From the NCBI RefSeq assembly GCF_027172205.1, contig NC_070608.1:40907501-40971500 (forward strand): a stretch of DNA of 64,000 nt, in the 5' to 3' direction. Below the pieces are notes generated by a model that ran no database searches, had not been told where the DNA came from, and saw only the letters and a list, made by a program, of their open reading frames with translations. Positions 36,758-61,100 of this stretch are shown in pieces (within the stretch, counting starts at the first letter, position 1; the number at the start of each line of letters is the position of its first letter). This DNA is from Podarcis raffonei. Its lineage: Eukaryota > Chordata > Lepidosauria > Squamata > Lacertidae. The position numbers and the translations under genes are program-made.

Positions 36758-38265
36758 TATTACCAACAGCTGGTAGTCCAGAATAGGCTCCAGTCTTTGC
36801 CTTCGTCCCCTCCTTGTGGTTATACTTATTACAACGTACAAAAGCTTACTTCCCCAGCTGGTGGCAAAATGCGGTTCGTTTGCTGCAGGAAAAGATAGCT
36901 GGGCTAGCTGCTGTGCACCTGGAATTGTAATTTGAAAGTGTCCAGGCTATAATATGTAATTCAGGGGCGGCTAATGTTTTTTGGGCTGGGAATATTGACC
37001 CTTGACCCATTCTCTGGGAGCTGCATACCAGTTATGTGTGTGGCTACTTGCACACAGCATCCGCTTCAGATGACCCATGCACATCAGCTGAGGGGGGTGT
37101 TGTCTTTGTGCTCATCAAATGATCTAATTCTGAGGACCAGGGAAGAAGTGATTTGCAGGACACTTGCCCACTTCCCACAATGGGGATGGTGGTGGTGATC
37201 TTTTGGGACCAGGTCAGGTTCCAAACTGGGGGTTAACCACCTGCTAGTATTGTACTGAACCTCTACATTTTGTCAATTCCAACTGTATTCCTTTTTTCAT
37301 ATAATTAACGGTTGCCATTTAAGCACATTGCTATTATTATGCTTGCTCACTGTCAGGAACCCGACAGGATGTGTCGTGTTTTTAAAGATACCATGCACCC
37401 AGGTTGTTGCCCATCTATATATGACCTCCTTCCACACTCATCATGGCTCTCAATATATATTTCGGCTTCTTTTTCTATAGAATGAACATATAGGCTGGGA
37501 CAGGTTCTACAACTGCATGAAGAAATGCATGCCTGTAGAATATGGCCAGCATGTGAATGAATAGGGCCTCCTAAATTAATAGGGTTCCTGTTTGTGTCAA
37601 GCCTTATTTAGATGCATGTTGCTGGAGTACTTTAAAGCTCCTATGGCAGCAGGCAGAGCATGGACCAGCTTAATGCTTTCAAAGCTTTTCTTACTTAGGT
37701 ACTATGGAAACTTCTTCCAGTGTTTCTCTTGCAGCCATGGCACTCCAACTAAAGGGAGATTTCATAACTGGAATGATGTTTAAGTTTGTAGCCTATTTGT
37801 GCCTCTAAAATATGGTTTTGGTTAGTTATCTTTTGTTTTCTCTGAAAAATTATTAATATTAAATCATGTGCTGTACATGAGCTTTCTATTTTTAAAAAGC
37901 TATAAACAGTATTTTTTAAAAAGGGTGTGCAACTAGTAATGTGCAACACATGCAAATCAGTCACACTAAACTTCTTTTGTTGATATAATGCTAATTCATA
38001 AGTAAGAAAACATGTCAAGGGATAGATTTAGGGTAACATAAATAATTAGTCAGACTTCTGAAGCCCCAGATCACCAGCTGATACTCCTGTACATTATTGC
38101 AAGTTAAATTCAAGTAAGCATAAACAGGATTACAGCTTTATTGTCAAGAACAAAACTTTAGAAAGCTCAGGTTTTGTCCAATTTCATTTATTGCTATATT
38201 GGAAGGTTCTGATTCAGTGAAATCTTCTGCTAGTACAACAAAAAGAAGGCATTTTTCTGACAATA

Positions 38266-38491
38266 GAGTGGTACCGCGGTTTCAACAGTCCTGTTTACGA
38301 ATGATTTGGTTTATGAACTATGCAAAACCGGAAGTAGTGTCCCAGTTTGCGAACTTTATCTTGGTCTAAGAATGGAATCCGAACGGTGGAAGGGCACCAG
38401 CAGCAGGAAGCCTCATTAGGGAAAGTGTGCCTTGGTTTAAAAACCATTGCGGTTTAAGAATGGATTAAGTTCGTAAACCGAGGTACCACTG
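38266..38491. mobile_element. Tigger-like MITE, third copy
   Basis: The left end GAGTGGTACCGCGGTTT is diverged and the right end AAACCGAGGTACCACTG is well kept, with TA on both sides. The interior (GCAGCAGGAAGCCTCATTAG) matches the copy at 1433 in layout and length (226 bp each). Confidence 0.75.
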
Positions 38492-39401
38492 TACTCCCCT
38501 TACCATGCTGTTCCAAATGGTCCTCCATCCCTCTGAAACAGATTTTGATAGGCTTCAAATGGGAGAGGGAATTGGCAAAATTTGCCTTTCTTGTTGAAGA
38601 AAGCCTCCACAGAATCAAAGAGCTTTCCATCAGCATTTGAGTCCCCAATGCCTTCATCCCCTCATTAAGAAATGTCAATGTTGTGAGGTGCTGAGAAACC
38701 AAGCTTTCAGATTACGGTTAGGGCTGTTGCTTCATCGAAAGAGCTGCTGCTATATGCAAAACAGAATAAACTTATGAAGCTTAGGTGTTGACAAGATGAA
38801 AAATGGAAGCAGAGAAGGAGCTCTGATCCATGGTTACCTTCTGTATATGTCTGGAAACGGAAACCATGTGTGAGTTTTGAAGTACTGATTAGCAAAAATC
38901 ATGGCTTAGTATGATTTAATCTGAATTAAGCCTTACTGTTTTCTATACCAGAGACAGAGAATTATACACAAAGTATCAACTGACCAGGTTCAGCATAACA
39001 AACTTTTCAAATTTTCGAAATGCACAATGAAGTAGAATAAAGCACCTGCATTTTATTACAAACAAAATCTTCACAAGCATTATCTAATATGCAGAAATAG
39101 TGCTATAGGAGACATTCATATGAACCTGAATTCAAAAATTGTAACAATAAGTTTTTATAATTTGAAATTTTATGTATAGAGCTTACTCTTTAAAAGATGC
39201 TGAGAAAAAATGTGCTAAAATTAACTGTGCTGAAAGAATTAACATTCCTTAATAAGCAAAATCTTAACAGTAATTTTCCATTGTGATAGCGATGACCTCC
39301 TGGTCCAATTCCAGTCTAACAAGTATGATGTAAGCATATTGTATTAAAGCAAAGTTACACCAAGAAGTTAGTTTTACAGTTCCATTCCTGTAAAGTTAGG
39401 G

Positions 39402-39406
39402 TTTAT

Positions 39407-39407
<1 letters not shown>
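39402..39407 (-). terminator. MCM4: Polyadenylation hexamer overlapping the MCM4 stop codon
   Basis: The minus strand reads CTC TAA ATAAAC, so AATAAA begins on the last base of the stop codon. If used, the 3' UTR would be only some 15-30 nt. An alternative AATAAA lies near 39,055. Sequence alone does not show which is used. Confidence 0.45.
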
Positions 39408-51351
<11,944 letters not shown>

Positions 51352-52182
51352 AGCTCAGCGCAATCCTCCTAAGGGCAGGAAGGGCGGCGGGACAAGGAAG
51401 CAGCAAAGCCCTGCGAGCGCGCGCAAGACGAAGGCGACCGCGGCAGCTTCTCTGAGCGCGAGACACAACAGAGGAGGGCAGAGGAGGGAAGGAAATTCCG
51501 CGCCAAAAGGATCACGTGACCTCGAGTCTTCGCGGGCTTTCGCCGCCAATGGGAAGTGGGAAACTCCAACCCTGCACGGGGGGGAAAGGGTGAACAAGTG
51601 CCGCTCCTTATGCTTTTTCTGCCGAGGGCTTGAACTGAGAGGTGCGGGTGATGATGGAGGAGGAGGAGGAGATGCTTGTCAAACTGACCTAGCTGACGAA
51701 AACTACACGAGGCTTTCCAAACGCTTTTTTCTTCAACGTCGAGGCCCCGTTCTAGAATGGTATCGCTCACGCTTGACAGGCTGCCTCGGCCATTCGGACG
51801 GGGATCTATGCTGAGAGGGGCGGGGGTTAACTCTGCGTTCCCTGGATTGGTGCTTGCGGGGCAAGCGGCACAACGCTGTTTAAAGGCCGGGAACGCCCTC
51901 TCCCCCCCCCGCTCGGTATCCTGGAGGCAATGATGGTTTCGCCCAACATTTGGCGGCCTCGTTCCTCCCCCTCCCCGCACCTCCTGCAGCCAATCGCGTC
52001 GCCTTTTCTGCCCTACGAAAGAACTGGTTCCTGCCACGGAAGTTTCCTCTCTCCCCCCCCCTTCCCGTCGGAGGCGTTGGTTCTGCCCGCTCTCCTCTCT
52101 AGTCCCGGGTGAGGGAGAGGGAGACCCGGCGGCGTCCTAGCGGCGCCTCTTTCCTGCTGACCCAGGCGGGCGCGCGGGTACC
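51352..52182. promoter_or_regulatory. Divergent MCM4 / PRKDC promoter (CpG island)
   Basis: Only 831 bp separate the two start codons, and the strip is GC- and CpG-rich. An E2F-type site lies on the MCM4 side (TTTGGCGC on minus, 51500-51507), next to a palindromic E-box CACGTG (51513-51518) and a CCAAT box (51546-51550). Towards PRKDC there are a reversed CCAAT box (51846-51850), an E2F-like TTTGGCGG (51949-51956) and another CCAAT box (51990-51994). E2F control is known for MCM genes, so cell-cycle regulation from a shared island is a reasonable inference. Long ORFs across this strip on both strands are compositional artefacts. Confidence 0.8.
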
Positions 52183-55100
52183 ATGGCCGCCCTGTTCCCA
52201 GCCTCTGGCGGGGGGCTGCACGACTGCTTGCTCCAGCTGCACAGCGCCCTGCGGAGCCCGGACCCTGGGAACGCTGCGCTTCACGGCCACATCTTCATCC
52301 GCTCCTTGGCGGAGACCTGCGTGACCAGCAGCGGCGATAGCGTCCTGGGTGCGTAGCAGCCTGAGGGCTCGGGCGGGGCTGCCCCTTGCTGTGCTTTAAG
52401 GCGCCTTGTGAGACTTTAACGGGTTTCATGTGAAATAAACTTACTTTCCCCTCGCGAGTTGCATTTCCTGACCGGCGGAACTCCCTGCCACCTGAAGTAC
52501 AAAGGGCCAACAGTATCAGTAACGGGACCCAACTAGCTGTTTGTTCAGTGAGGCTTTTTTGTTAGTGCATAAGTTGACAGCTGTGTTGCCTGGTAGTGAA
52601 TGCATAAATAAGTTCCATTCGGTTTTATGGATATTATTCCCATATAAGGCATGCATGAGGTTGCATGCTTGCAGAGTCTTGCTTCTCCTATGCACGTTTA
52701 GTGTGTTCAGTGAGGTTTGTGTCTATTCTATTAAGTATGTTCAAGGCAGTGGCGTAGCGTGGGGGGTGCAGGGGGGCCGGCCACACCGGGCGCAACATCT
52801 GGGGGTTAGGGTTAGGGGGCGCAAATCCACGGGTTAGGGGGCGCAAATTACTTGCCTTGCCCCGGGTGCTGACAACCCACGCTATGCCACTGGTTCAAGG
52901 TAGCTATTCAGTCCTAAGCATCCTTACTGAGGAGCAACAGTACAAGTTTGTATGTGTCTATTCAGAACAGAAGAACAGCCCTATTGGATTAGACTAAACA
53001 CCTCTTTGGTCCAGCATTTTTTTTCACAGCAGCCAACCAGGTGCCTGTGAGAAGCCCACAATAGGACAGGAGTACAGTAAGGCCACAACTTACACTGGGG
53101 TTGATGTTCCAGCGATCCTGTTTAAAGCCAAAGTGATACATAGTCAAAACACATCGGGCTTCAAAGGTGGGTGGGATTGCCAGTCATTTTTCCCGGAACC
53201 CCGCTTCCCACCCACTTTTACTTATTTATTCATGCACACAAATGTGCGTACGTTGCGGGCTAACTGTACAGTAGTCCTCACTTGCTGTTAGTACCCCTCC
53301 TCCAACACTGAACACAGTAGGCCTTACTTGTAGGTAGGTATGCTAACAATTGTTGCAGAACTGAGATACAGACTCAATACTTTTCCAGCTCACACCCTTA
53401 GCCTCTACACTCCTGAGTCAAGTGAACTTCACTAATTTGTTATTTTACTACATTCACATTAAATTGTGAAGCCACTAAAAATTATACACACTGCAAAACA
53501 GATGTTTTGGAAGATGTACACTCTCTTTTCCCCTACAGTAGAGTATAGCCATGTAAGAAAAAACATCACAAATTACTCTTTAATTTGAAATAATATTCAC
53601 AAGTTTAATATTCTGCAAGTTTAAAAATCAGGTTTACTGAAATAAAAGGTCAGTGCTATATTTTATTGAGTCTGTCAGTTGTGTCTTGCTGTGTGAAATG
53701 CCTTACTTTATATCAAGGAAATAGCACTGTCCTTTCTTCAGAAACAAAATAATGCTTTCAGATATTTCTGATGTTGTCATTTCTTTGCAATGCTTACATT
53801 ATCAAGGATAGTGTGTGAATAAGGCTTGGGGGAAATGCATTTCCTTTAAATCTGTTTGACACCTCAAGCATTCCTTCTCTACAGGCAAGAATTAATTACT
53901 GCCTAATGTTCTTAGTGAGAAACATCATGAGTTGTGACCTACTGTGACTACAGTAGACACTTTGCAGATAAATTTCATATCCCTGTAGGTGGTCTACTTA
54001 GATGGGATTCTGTTGTCTCTTTCAATTCAGTCACATGTTGATGTGTGCAGAGATTCTACAACTAAGCCCTTGAGCTAATTTGTATTTGGAGTAATTGGTA
54101 TTTTGGTTGTCATTCCATGTTGACAGCTTGAGTACTACTTTTATTTGTATGATAACCCAGTTTGCACCACATGTTGCATACAGGATGCGGGGGGCTGCAA
54201 GATTGTGCTTGCCAGTCCTGATCTTCACATGTTTAAACAGCATTTCATGTCAAGGGGTTAATCGTATGTATTCTAAGACCATATGTTTGGAAAGATATTA
54301 TTTGCTTTGATACATACTATTTTCACCCATGTTCTCACAGCTTTGCAGATTTCACTGGTGTTTTCCAAAGAAGATGGACTACTTGCATTTATCCATAAAT
54401 CACTGAATAGTGAAGAAGTAAGTTGATAATCGTAGGCTGAAGCATCCTTTGATGTCTTAGTAATTATACTTTTATATATTTGTTTTTATTTGCTTTATAT
54501 ATTGCCTTATCCAACAAGGTCTCTTACTGTGTCTTTTGCTGAAAATGCTTTCAATGTCTTGTTTTCAGTTTCGAGAATGCAGAGAAGAAGCATTAAAATT
54601 TCTTGTTGCCTTTTTGGAAAAGATTGGCCAAAAAGTTCACCCTTATGCACAAGATGTAAAGGTGAGTCAATTAATTAAAATTGCAAACAAAACTAGGTAG
54701 TTTAAACAGATAAAATAATGCAGCTAGTATAATAATACATGTAGTATTATGATCCATTATCAGCAATGAGAAACTAGCAATCCTTTGTATATTAAATGCT
54801 TGCATTAGACTGCTTCCTTTTCCTCTGCAGCACCATCATGTTCAAAATGCATCTTTTTGTGTATTTTCGTTTCTTATAAGATGCAACTGTTCTGAATTAG
54901 GAGTTTCACATCACCAAGGCAGGAGAAAGTGAAAATTATATTTTGGACAATGTTATAAAGGAAGAGAAGGCACGAGGCACTTGTTTTTCGTGTTCCCTGT
55001 AACTTTCACATTCTAGCTACTCTTCTTTGGTGGGTGTAAGAACCTGGGACAGACACACTGGTCCATCTAGCTGTGTACAGTCTCTCGGATCTGAAGTCTT

Positions 55101-58100
55101 TCTCAGCCCTGAGCCCATTTGTAGTGCATCCAGATTCTGTTGGGGAAGTTGTTCACTGGTGTGGCCTTTGACAAGAGTAAATAGAGGAAGACAGAATATT
55201 CTAATGTGGAAAATCCTTATTCAGAAAAATAGACTGAGTTTGCTTTACCTGGGCAGTTTGTTTACGCTTTTATGCTGTAAAATAGGGAACAAATGTTAAA
55301 ACAGTGCAAGATACTGCACTACAAATGCAGTACATCAACATTATTATATTTTGTCTTTTAAAAATACAGCGAATGTGTCTTAGCGTTTATACAAAAGACA
55401 AACTGGCAAAGTGCAGAATCCCAGCACTAGATCTACTGATTAAGGTAAAACTTATAGGTCTTTATGATTGTCAACTGTTTCCAGTAATTATGCATGTTTG
55501 TATGTCACAATATCAAAGTTCAGTGTAGTAGAAATAATTTAAATCTATGTGTTTTAAAAGTAAATAATATTCATAGTAAGATTCATATCTAATTTTACAG
55601 AAGAATACATAAGAACATATATAATAAAAATGATAATGTGTTTTCTATTAAGTAGCTAACATATGTTCTACCTAGTATATTTACCATAGAATCAGAATAA
55701 AAGAAAGAGTTATGGTTTTGCTTTTTTGTTTTACTTACTTACTTGTTTTTATCCTGCACTTTATTCTGTGAACTGCCCTAAGATTGTATGATGAAGGGCA
55801 GTATATAAATCTAAAAAATAAAAGATAAAATAGAATTGTAGAGTTGGAAGGGACCACAAGGGTCATCTAGTCCAACCCTCTGCAGTGCACGGATCTCAGC
55901 TAAAACATTCATGACAGATTGCCACCCAACGTCTGCTTAAACACCTCCAATGAAGTAGAATCCACCATCTTCTGAGGGAGCCTGTTGAACAGCTCTTACC
56001 GTCAGAAACTTCTTCCTGGGGTTTAGTAAAAATCTCCTTTCTTGTAACTTGAATTCATTGGTTTGGGTCCTACCCTCCAGAGTAGGAGAAAACAAGCTTG
56101 CTCTACCTTCCAAAACTCTGAAGGACTCTTATTTAGCTAGAAAAAAAAATGTATTTTACAATACTGTTTTGAGTGCTTTTAAAAGATTTTTTAAATAATT
56201 GTCCTTGGTTAACATCAATATCGTTTCAGCTGCTTCACAGCTTACGGTCATCTTATGTGATGGAAGACATGAAAGTCAGAGAAATCTTTACCAAATTCTA
56301 TAGTGAACTTGCTATAAAAAGTAAAGTGTCTGATACAGGTAAGTATCTTAACTATATTACTACTTACGTTTACTATTAGTAATTTTTATTTATTTATACT
56401 TGTATTAGCAAACATACACAGCTAGGGGATGATGGGTCACTACTCTAAATTGCTAACGGATTTGAGAATAATCCAACGAAAGTTAATTGTGACTAGGGAG
56501 AAAGTCACATTGAATGCTTGCTTCTACCTTGGATTAGCCTGCAAATCCCTTTGAGAGCAAGAAAATGGAATCTAGTAACGAGTAGCTTGACTTCAGTAGA
56601 ACCTAGTCCTTATTAACTGTTGCTGGAATAACCTCATTTCCAGTTCAACAGTAGGAATGTCATTAAGTCAAGCCTTTGCTGCCCTGAGACTGCAAAAGTG
56701 AGGGGAAGGGAACTCTGCAATATGCTACCAGAGGAACAAGTGCCACTGGGAGGTTATACTGCCTTTGTCCCAGAAAGAACATCAGGGAAAGGGAACATGG
56801 CCCCAGCCATTGGGCACTAAAGACGAAGCTGTGAGGAGTTCCCTACCAGAAAGAACTTGCCACCAATTGCCCTGGGACTGCAGAAGCAAGGGAAATGAAA
56901 CTTTGGTTTCTGCCACTAGGTGCAGGAACTAATACTGGGTATTCTTTGTATAGTTATAGTGTGGTGTAAGTTGCCTTGGGGGTCATCTTATTGCATGATT
57001 CCTTTATCTAAGGAATGTGTATAAATCCTTAAAATAAAGACTTGCATCCCTTGAATCCAGACCTATGAACACTGCAGACCTTAGCTATGCATGAGCCGCC
57101 TCTGAGTTTCATACTTACTTTCACTTCCCCTCAAAATACTGCTCCCCATAGTCTCTGTGCCTTCACACATAAGAATTCTGTTCATCCACAGATAATTTTG
57201 GAACATTATGCTTTCCTTAATTCCCCCCCCCTGCTCATTCCCTCCCCACTGAGATGAAGCTTTTTATCCATTTGTACATAACTGGAGTGTGGTGTACTTT
57301 TAAACTTATTTCTCTTTCGACTGTTACATTAGTGTGAGCTCTTGGAACTAGATGTGAGGTAGCTTCTTTCAGAACTATTTCCACATGTGCTAATTTCTTC
57401 CTTTGGGGCCGAACTTATCTATGATTAGGATAGCAAGAAGTAATAACTATGCATATACGCTTTCCCTTCCCCCCCCAATAACAAAGGCCTGATTGTCTTG
57501 TGGCACATTAATCAGTAGCCACCTTGTGTCTGTCTGCGGAACATTGACAGCGCAGCTGGCAGTGACAATGACTAAATATTAGGATAATATGGGTGAGACT
57601 GAATAAGACGTTTCGGATCTATAATAACACTTGGGTGATTTATTAAATCCTTCATTGCTTAGGAGATATATTTTTGTGTGTAGCTGGATTAAAATAAAAT
57701 GTGAACACATAATTAGGGTGCTAAATATTCTTTTTTTTAAGTGTTGGAAAGGATTTATGAACTCCTGGGAGTTTTGGGAGAAGTCCAACCTTGTGATATG
57801 CTTGACAACTCTGAGAAACTATATCGAGCTTATTTGGGAGAACTCAGAACACAGGTAAAGTAAGGACTGCTTGTGGGATATCAGCAAAAGCTTTTCCTTC
57901 ATGTTCTGTCTTGGTGTGTGTCAGATTTTCCTCCTTTAGCTCTCTAGATCCTTAGAACCCCAGGTGGCCTCTTTGCCTCACAGACTGCCTGGTGGGACCT
58001 TTACCACTATGGCTTGGAAAGCCCTTTTCATCATAGGGCCCCTTTTTTGCTTTTATTTCCAAGATGGTGGGTTTTCCTGCCTTTACCCACATCTATAGCA

Positions 58101-61100
58101 TAGTGTTTTCCTTCACCAGCTCATGCTGTTCTGCAATATTTCCTTGTTGGCTCACTGCTAGGAGTGACCTACCAGAATTAATTTCTGATAGTCAGCTATG
58201 CCTTGCTAATCCAGATTGTAGAAATCACCCTACTGATTTTCCTCTTACACCTAAGTGGCCCCTCTCCCAAATCAGGGAAGCTTTCAGGGGCAAGGGAAGC
58301 AAGTCACTGCCAACAGCTCATGATAGCAGGCAAAGGACGGTCAAGAAGGGGTGGTGGTGGAGCTGTTGTGCCTTCATCCCCTCGCTCAACAATCAGGAAA
58401 GCCTTTTTACTGGGTGAAGCATGCGACTGGCAGCAGGCAACAAACAAGGAAGACGGTTGCTTCTTGCTGCACCAACACTCAGGAAATCCTCTTTAAGGGG
58501 CAAGGCAAGCAAATCTTTTTTAGCTGCATGTGGCAGGCGGGCAATGAACAATCCAGTCCAAGGGCCTGCTACTGTTTTATTCTTTCAGCTTTTTTTCTTT
58601 TCTTTTTAAAGCCCCTACAAGGGGCAAAGGAAGCACCTGTAGTTGGTTCCACCTGGCTGAAGGTCAGCAAGAAGCTAAGCTGCTCCTTCCTCCCCATGCC
58701 CCAGACCAGACTTCTGTGCCATTGTTGTGAGTCTTCTTAACATAATGTTGCTCAAGAAGAAAAAAAGTGCTGGTACAGAGTTGCAGTGCATACAGAGTAC
58801 CTACTCATTTTTTATTTTATTTTTTGCTGGATTGTGCCCAGTTTTTCTAAGAAACCTAGTGAGACTGTAGAATGATTAACTGCATTCTATATATTATATG
58901 CTATACTGGAAACAAATTACAGATTTGTTTTATAATCAGAGGATATAGCTATTATGTTTAAGTTCATTTGAGAAATCGTGTCTTGCATTGCATGTTGATA
59001 TCTCGGGATACCTGGTCTCCTTCAGTATTAAATACATCACTTTCTTGTTTTCAGATGACTTCTGCAACAAGAGAGCCTAAGTTTCCAGTAGTAGCTGGGT
59101 GTCTGAAAGGACTGACGGCGCTCATGAATAACTTTACTAAGTCCATGGATGAAGGTGTAGTATTTCTTTTATTAAAATTTATAAGTAGCACAGTTCTGTC
59201 AAACTGCAGGAAATTGCCTCTCTTCCTGAAGTCGCTAGACTTTTGATTTCTACACCCAGAACCAGAAGCATTGTTGGATATGCTTGTGCAGATTTTACAT
59301 CAGTGTAGACAATCAATTATGGCTGCAAGTCCTGTTACTTTAGCAAGTAATCCACGATCTCCATCTTCCCTTTTAGCCCACATTTTTGGGAACAATAAGT
59401 TTATAGGGCTAGTATAAACAGATATTTTTTTTGTACATTCCTTCTCTACTTTGCTCCATGTGGTCTTGTTGGAGCTGTTCTATAAATTTGAGGAATGCTG
59501 ATACACCTAGCTGAATGTTCCCAGTGGATCAATTAGTCCAGCTCACTGTCCTGAGAACTGGTATCTGCTGTACATAAAATAATTCTCCAGACTTTTGGCC
59601 TGTCTTTCTTGGAAATCACTAAATAAGGAGATTTTATAGCCTCTGTGGTCTGGGTAGTTTTAATTGGAAATGCTACTCTTTCACCTTGAACAGCCTTTTG
59701 CCCTTTTTGTCTGTTTCTATTTGTGACATTTTCAACAATAGGGAATAGTTTCTTTCTAAATTTGGTCTTGCAGTTGTACTCTACTCAGTTCTGATAACTT
59801 TCAGGGTCCTGAGGTATGTCTATATGGCATACTTTCTTTGCTGCTCCCCTATGTTCATTTTGTGGTGAAGAATCAATGCATAGTTTGCTCAAAGTAGCAT
59901 GTGGCATTGCTCCATCTTTCCATAGATCTAATGTCTGTATGATCTGCCATTTAGATACACAGAGGATCAGCTGAGTTTTATTTGATAGAAAGTCATTTTG
60001 GAGTGACACTGATACACTGTGGTTGAATCGGCTTTTGCGATGATCTGAACTTTTGTGTCATATGAGAGGTTTTGTGTCCTATGAGAAGTTTAAAAATGCT
60101 GCCACCTCATGACCTTATTTACATTTTATTTATTTATTGTATTTTCTCTACAGATCCTCAAACATCTAAAGAAATCTTTGATTTTGCAATGAAGGCAATA
60201 AGTCCACAGGTATAATGGATTTTTTTTTGCCTTCAAAACAATCATTCTTTAAATTTGTTAATTAGATCTGACAAACAAATCTTCTTATACAAAATATTTT
60301 GACATTGCAGATTGACTTAAAGCGATACGCAGTTCCTCTTGGTAAGACCTTTGTTTCATGTAAAATAGTTGGCTGCAACAGTATCTCTGATACCATATTT
60401 CTTCTCTATTGGATAAGATGTAATGCATGTAATCTATTTTTTGTCTACATGAAGTAAAATGTAACTTTAAGTAATCAACAAAAAAAGGCAAGATAATTAC
60501 TAATTTAAATCCTACTTTCTTTGAGTGATTATATAAACAAATGGCTCTTGTAAAATTATTCAAGAAAGATAACACTTGCATCAGTTATCAGCTGGAACAA
60601 AAAGTCGAATTTAAATTCAAAATTTTACTTTTCAGCTGGACTGCGTTTGTTTAGTATCCATGCTGCTCAATTCAGCACATGCCTTCTTGACAACTATATC
60701 GCACTATATGAAGTAATGTCCAAATGGTGTGGCCATCTGAATATAGAACTGAAGAAAGCTGGCCATTCAGCTTTGGATGCATTTTTTAAACAGGTAAAAT
60801 AACCACCTTGTCTCCTATGTCTGGTTTTCTCTCTCTTTGTTTTGCTTTCCCTTCCTTCTGCATGGGACTTTTCTCCCATGCCTGGCTGTTCCCACAGTCG
60901 TTCTTCTTGATGCAAGTGCTCTTGGCAGCAAGGTTTTACTGCCACGTGCATAATGTATTTTTTTATGTGGGAGTTAAAGGTTCTACGTACATATTGACAT
61001 ATAGATTGCTATTCTATATTAGTATAGTGTCTGAACCAATGGGACCACAGTCTTTTTTCCCCTTTCATCATGACTCTAAAAGTTTTCTTTAGTATTGTAT

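Larger units (their letters stand above)
35005..39401. other. Intergenic region between the tRNA array and the MCM4 3' end
   Basis: No protein or RNA gene was recognised. It contains an L2-like tail with an AAT microsatellite (35,507), two Tigger-like MITEs and a hAT-like end at 36,963 (CAGGGGCGGCTAATG). The MCM4 3' UTR may extend to about 39,050, where a further minus-strand AATAAA lies. The remainder looks unique and non-coding. Confidence 0.5.

Noticed and set aside
52800-52830. Interstitial telomere sequence
   Set aside because: Only two TTAGGG units are in tandem and they lie within a hAT MITE. This is not an ancient telomere fusion.
56400-57110. LTR remnant in PRKDC intron 5
   Set aside because: A TATA-like box and AATAAA are present, but no TG...CA ends or target duplication could be found, so it is not listed as an element.
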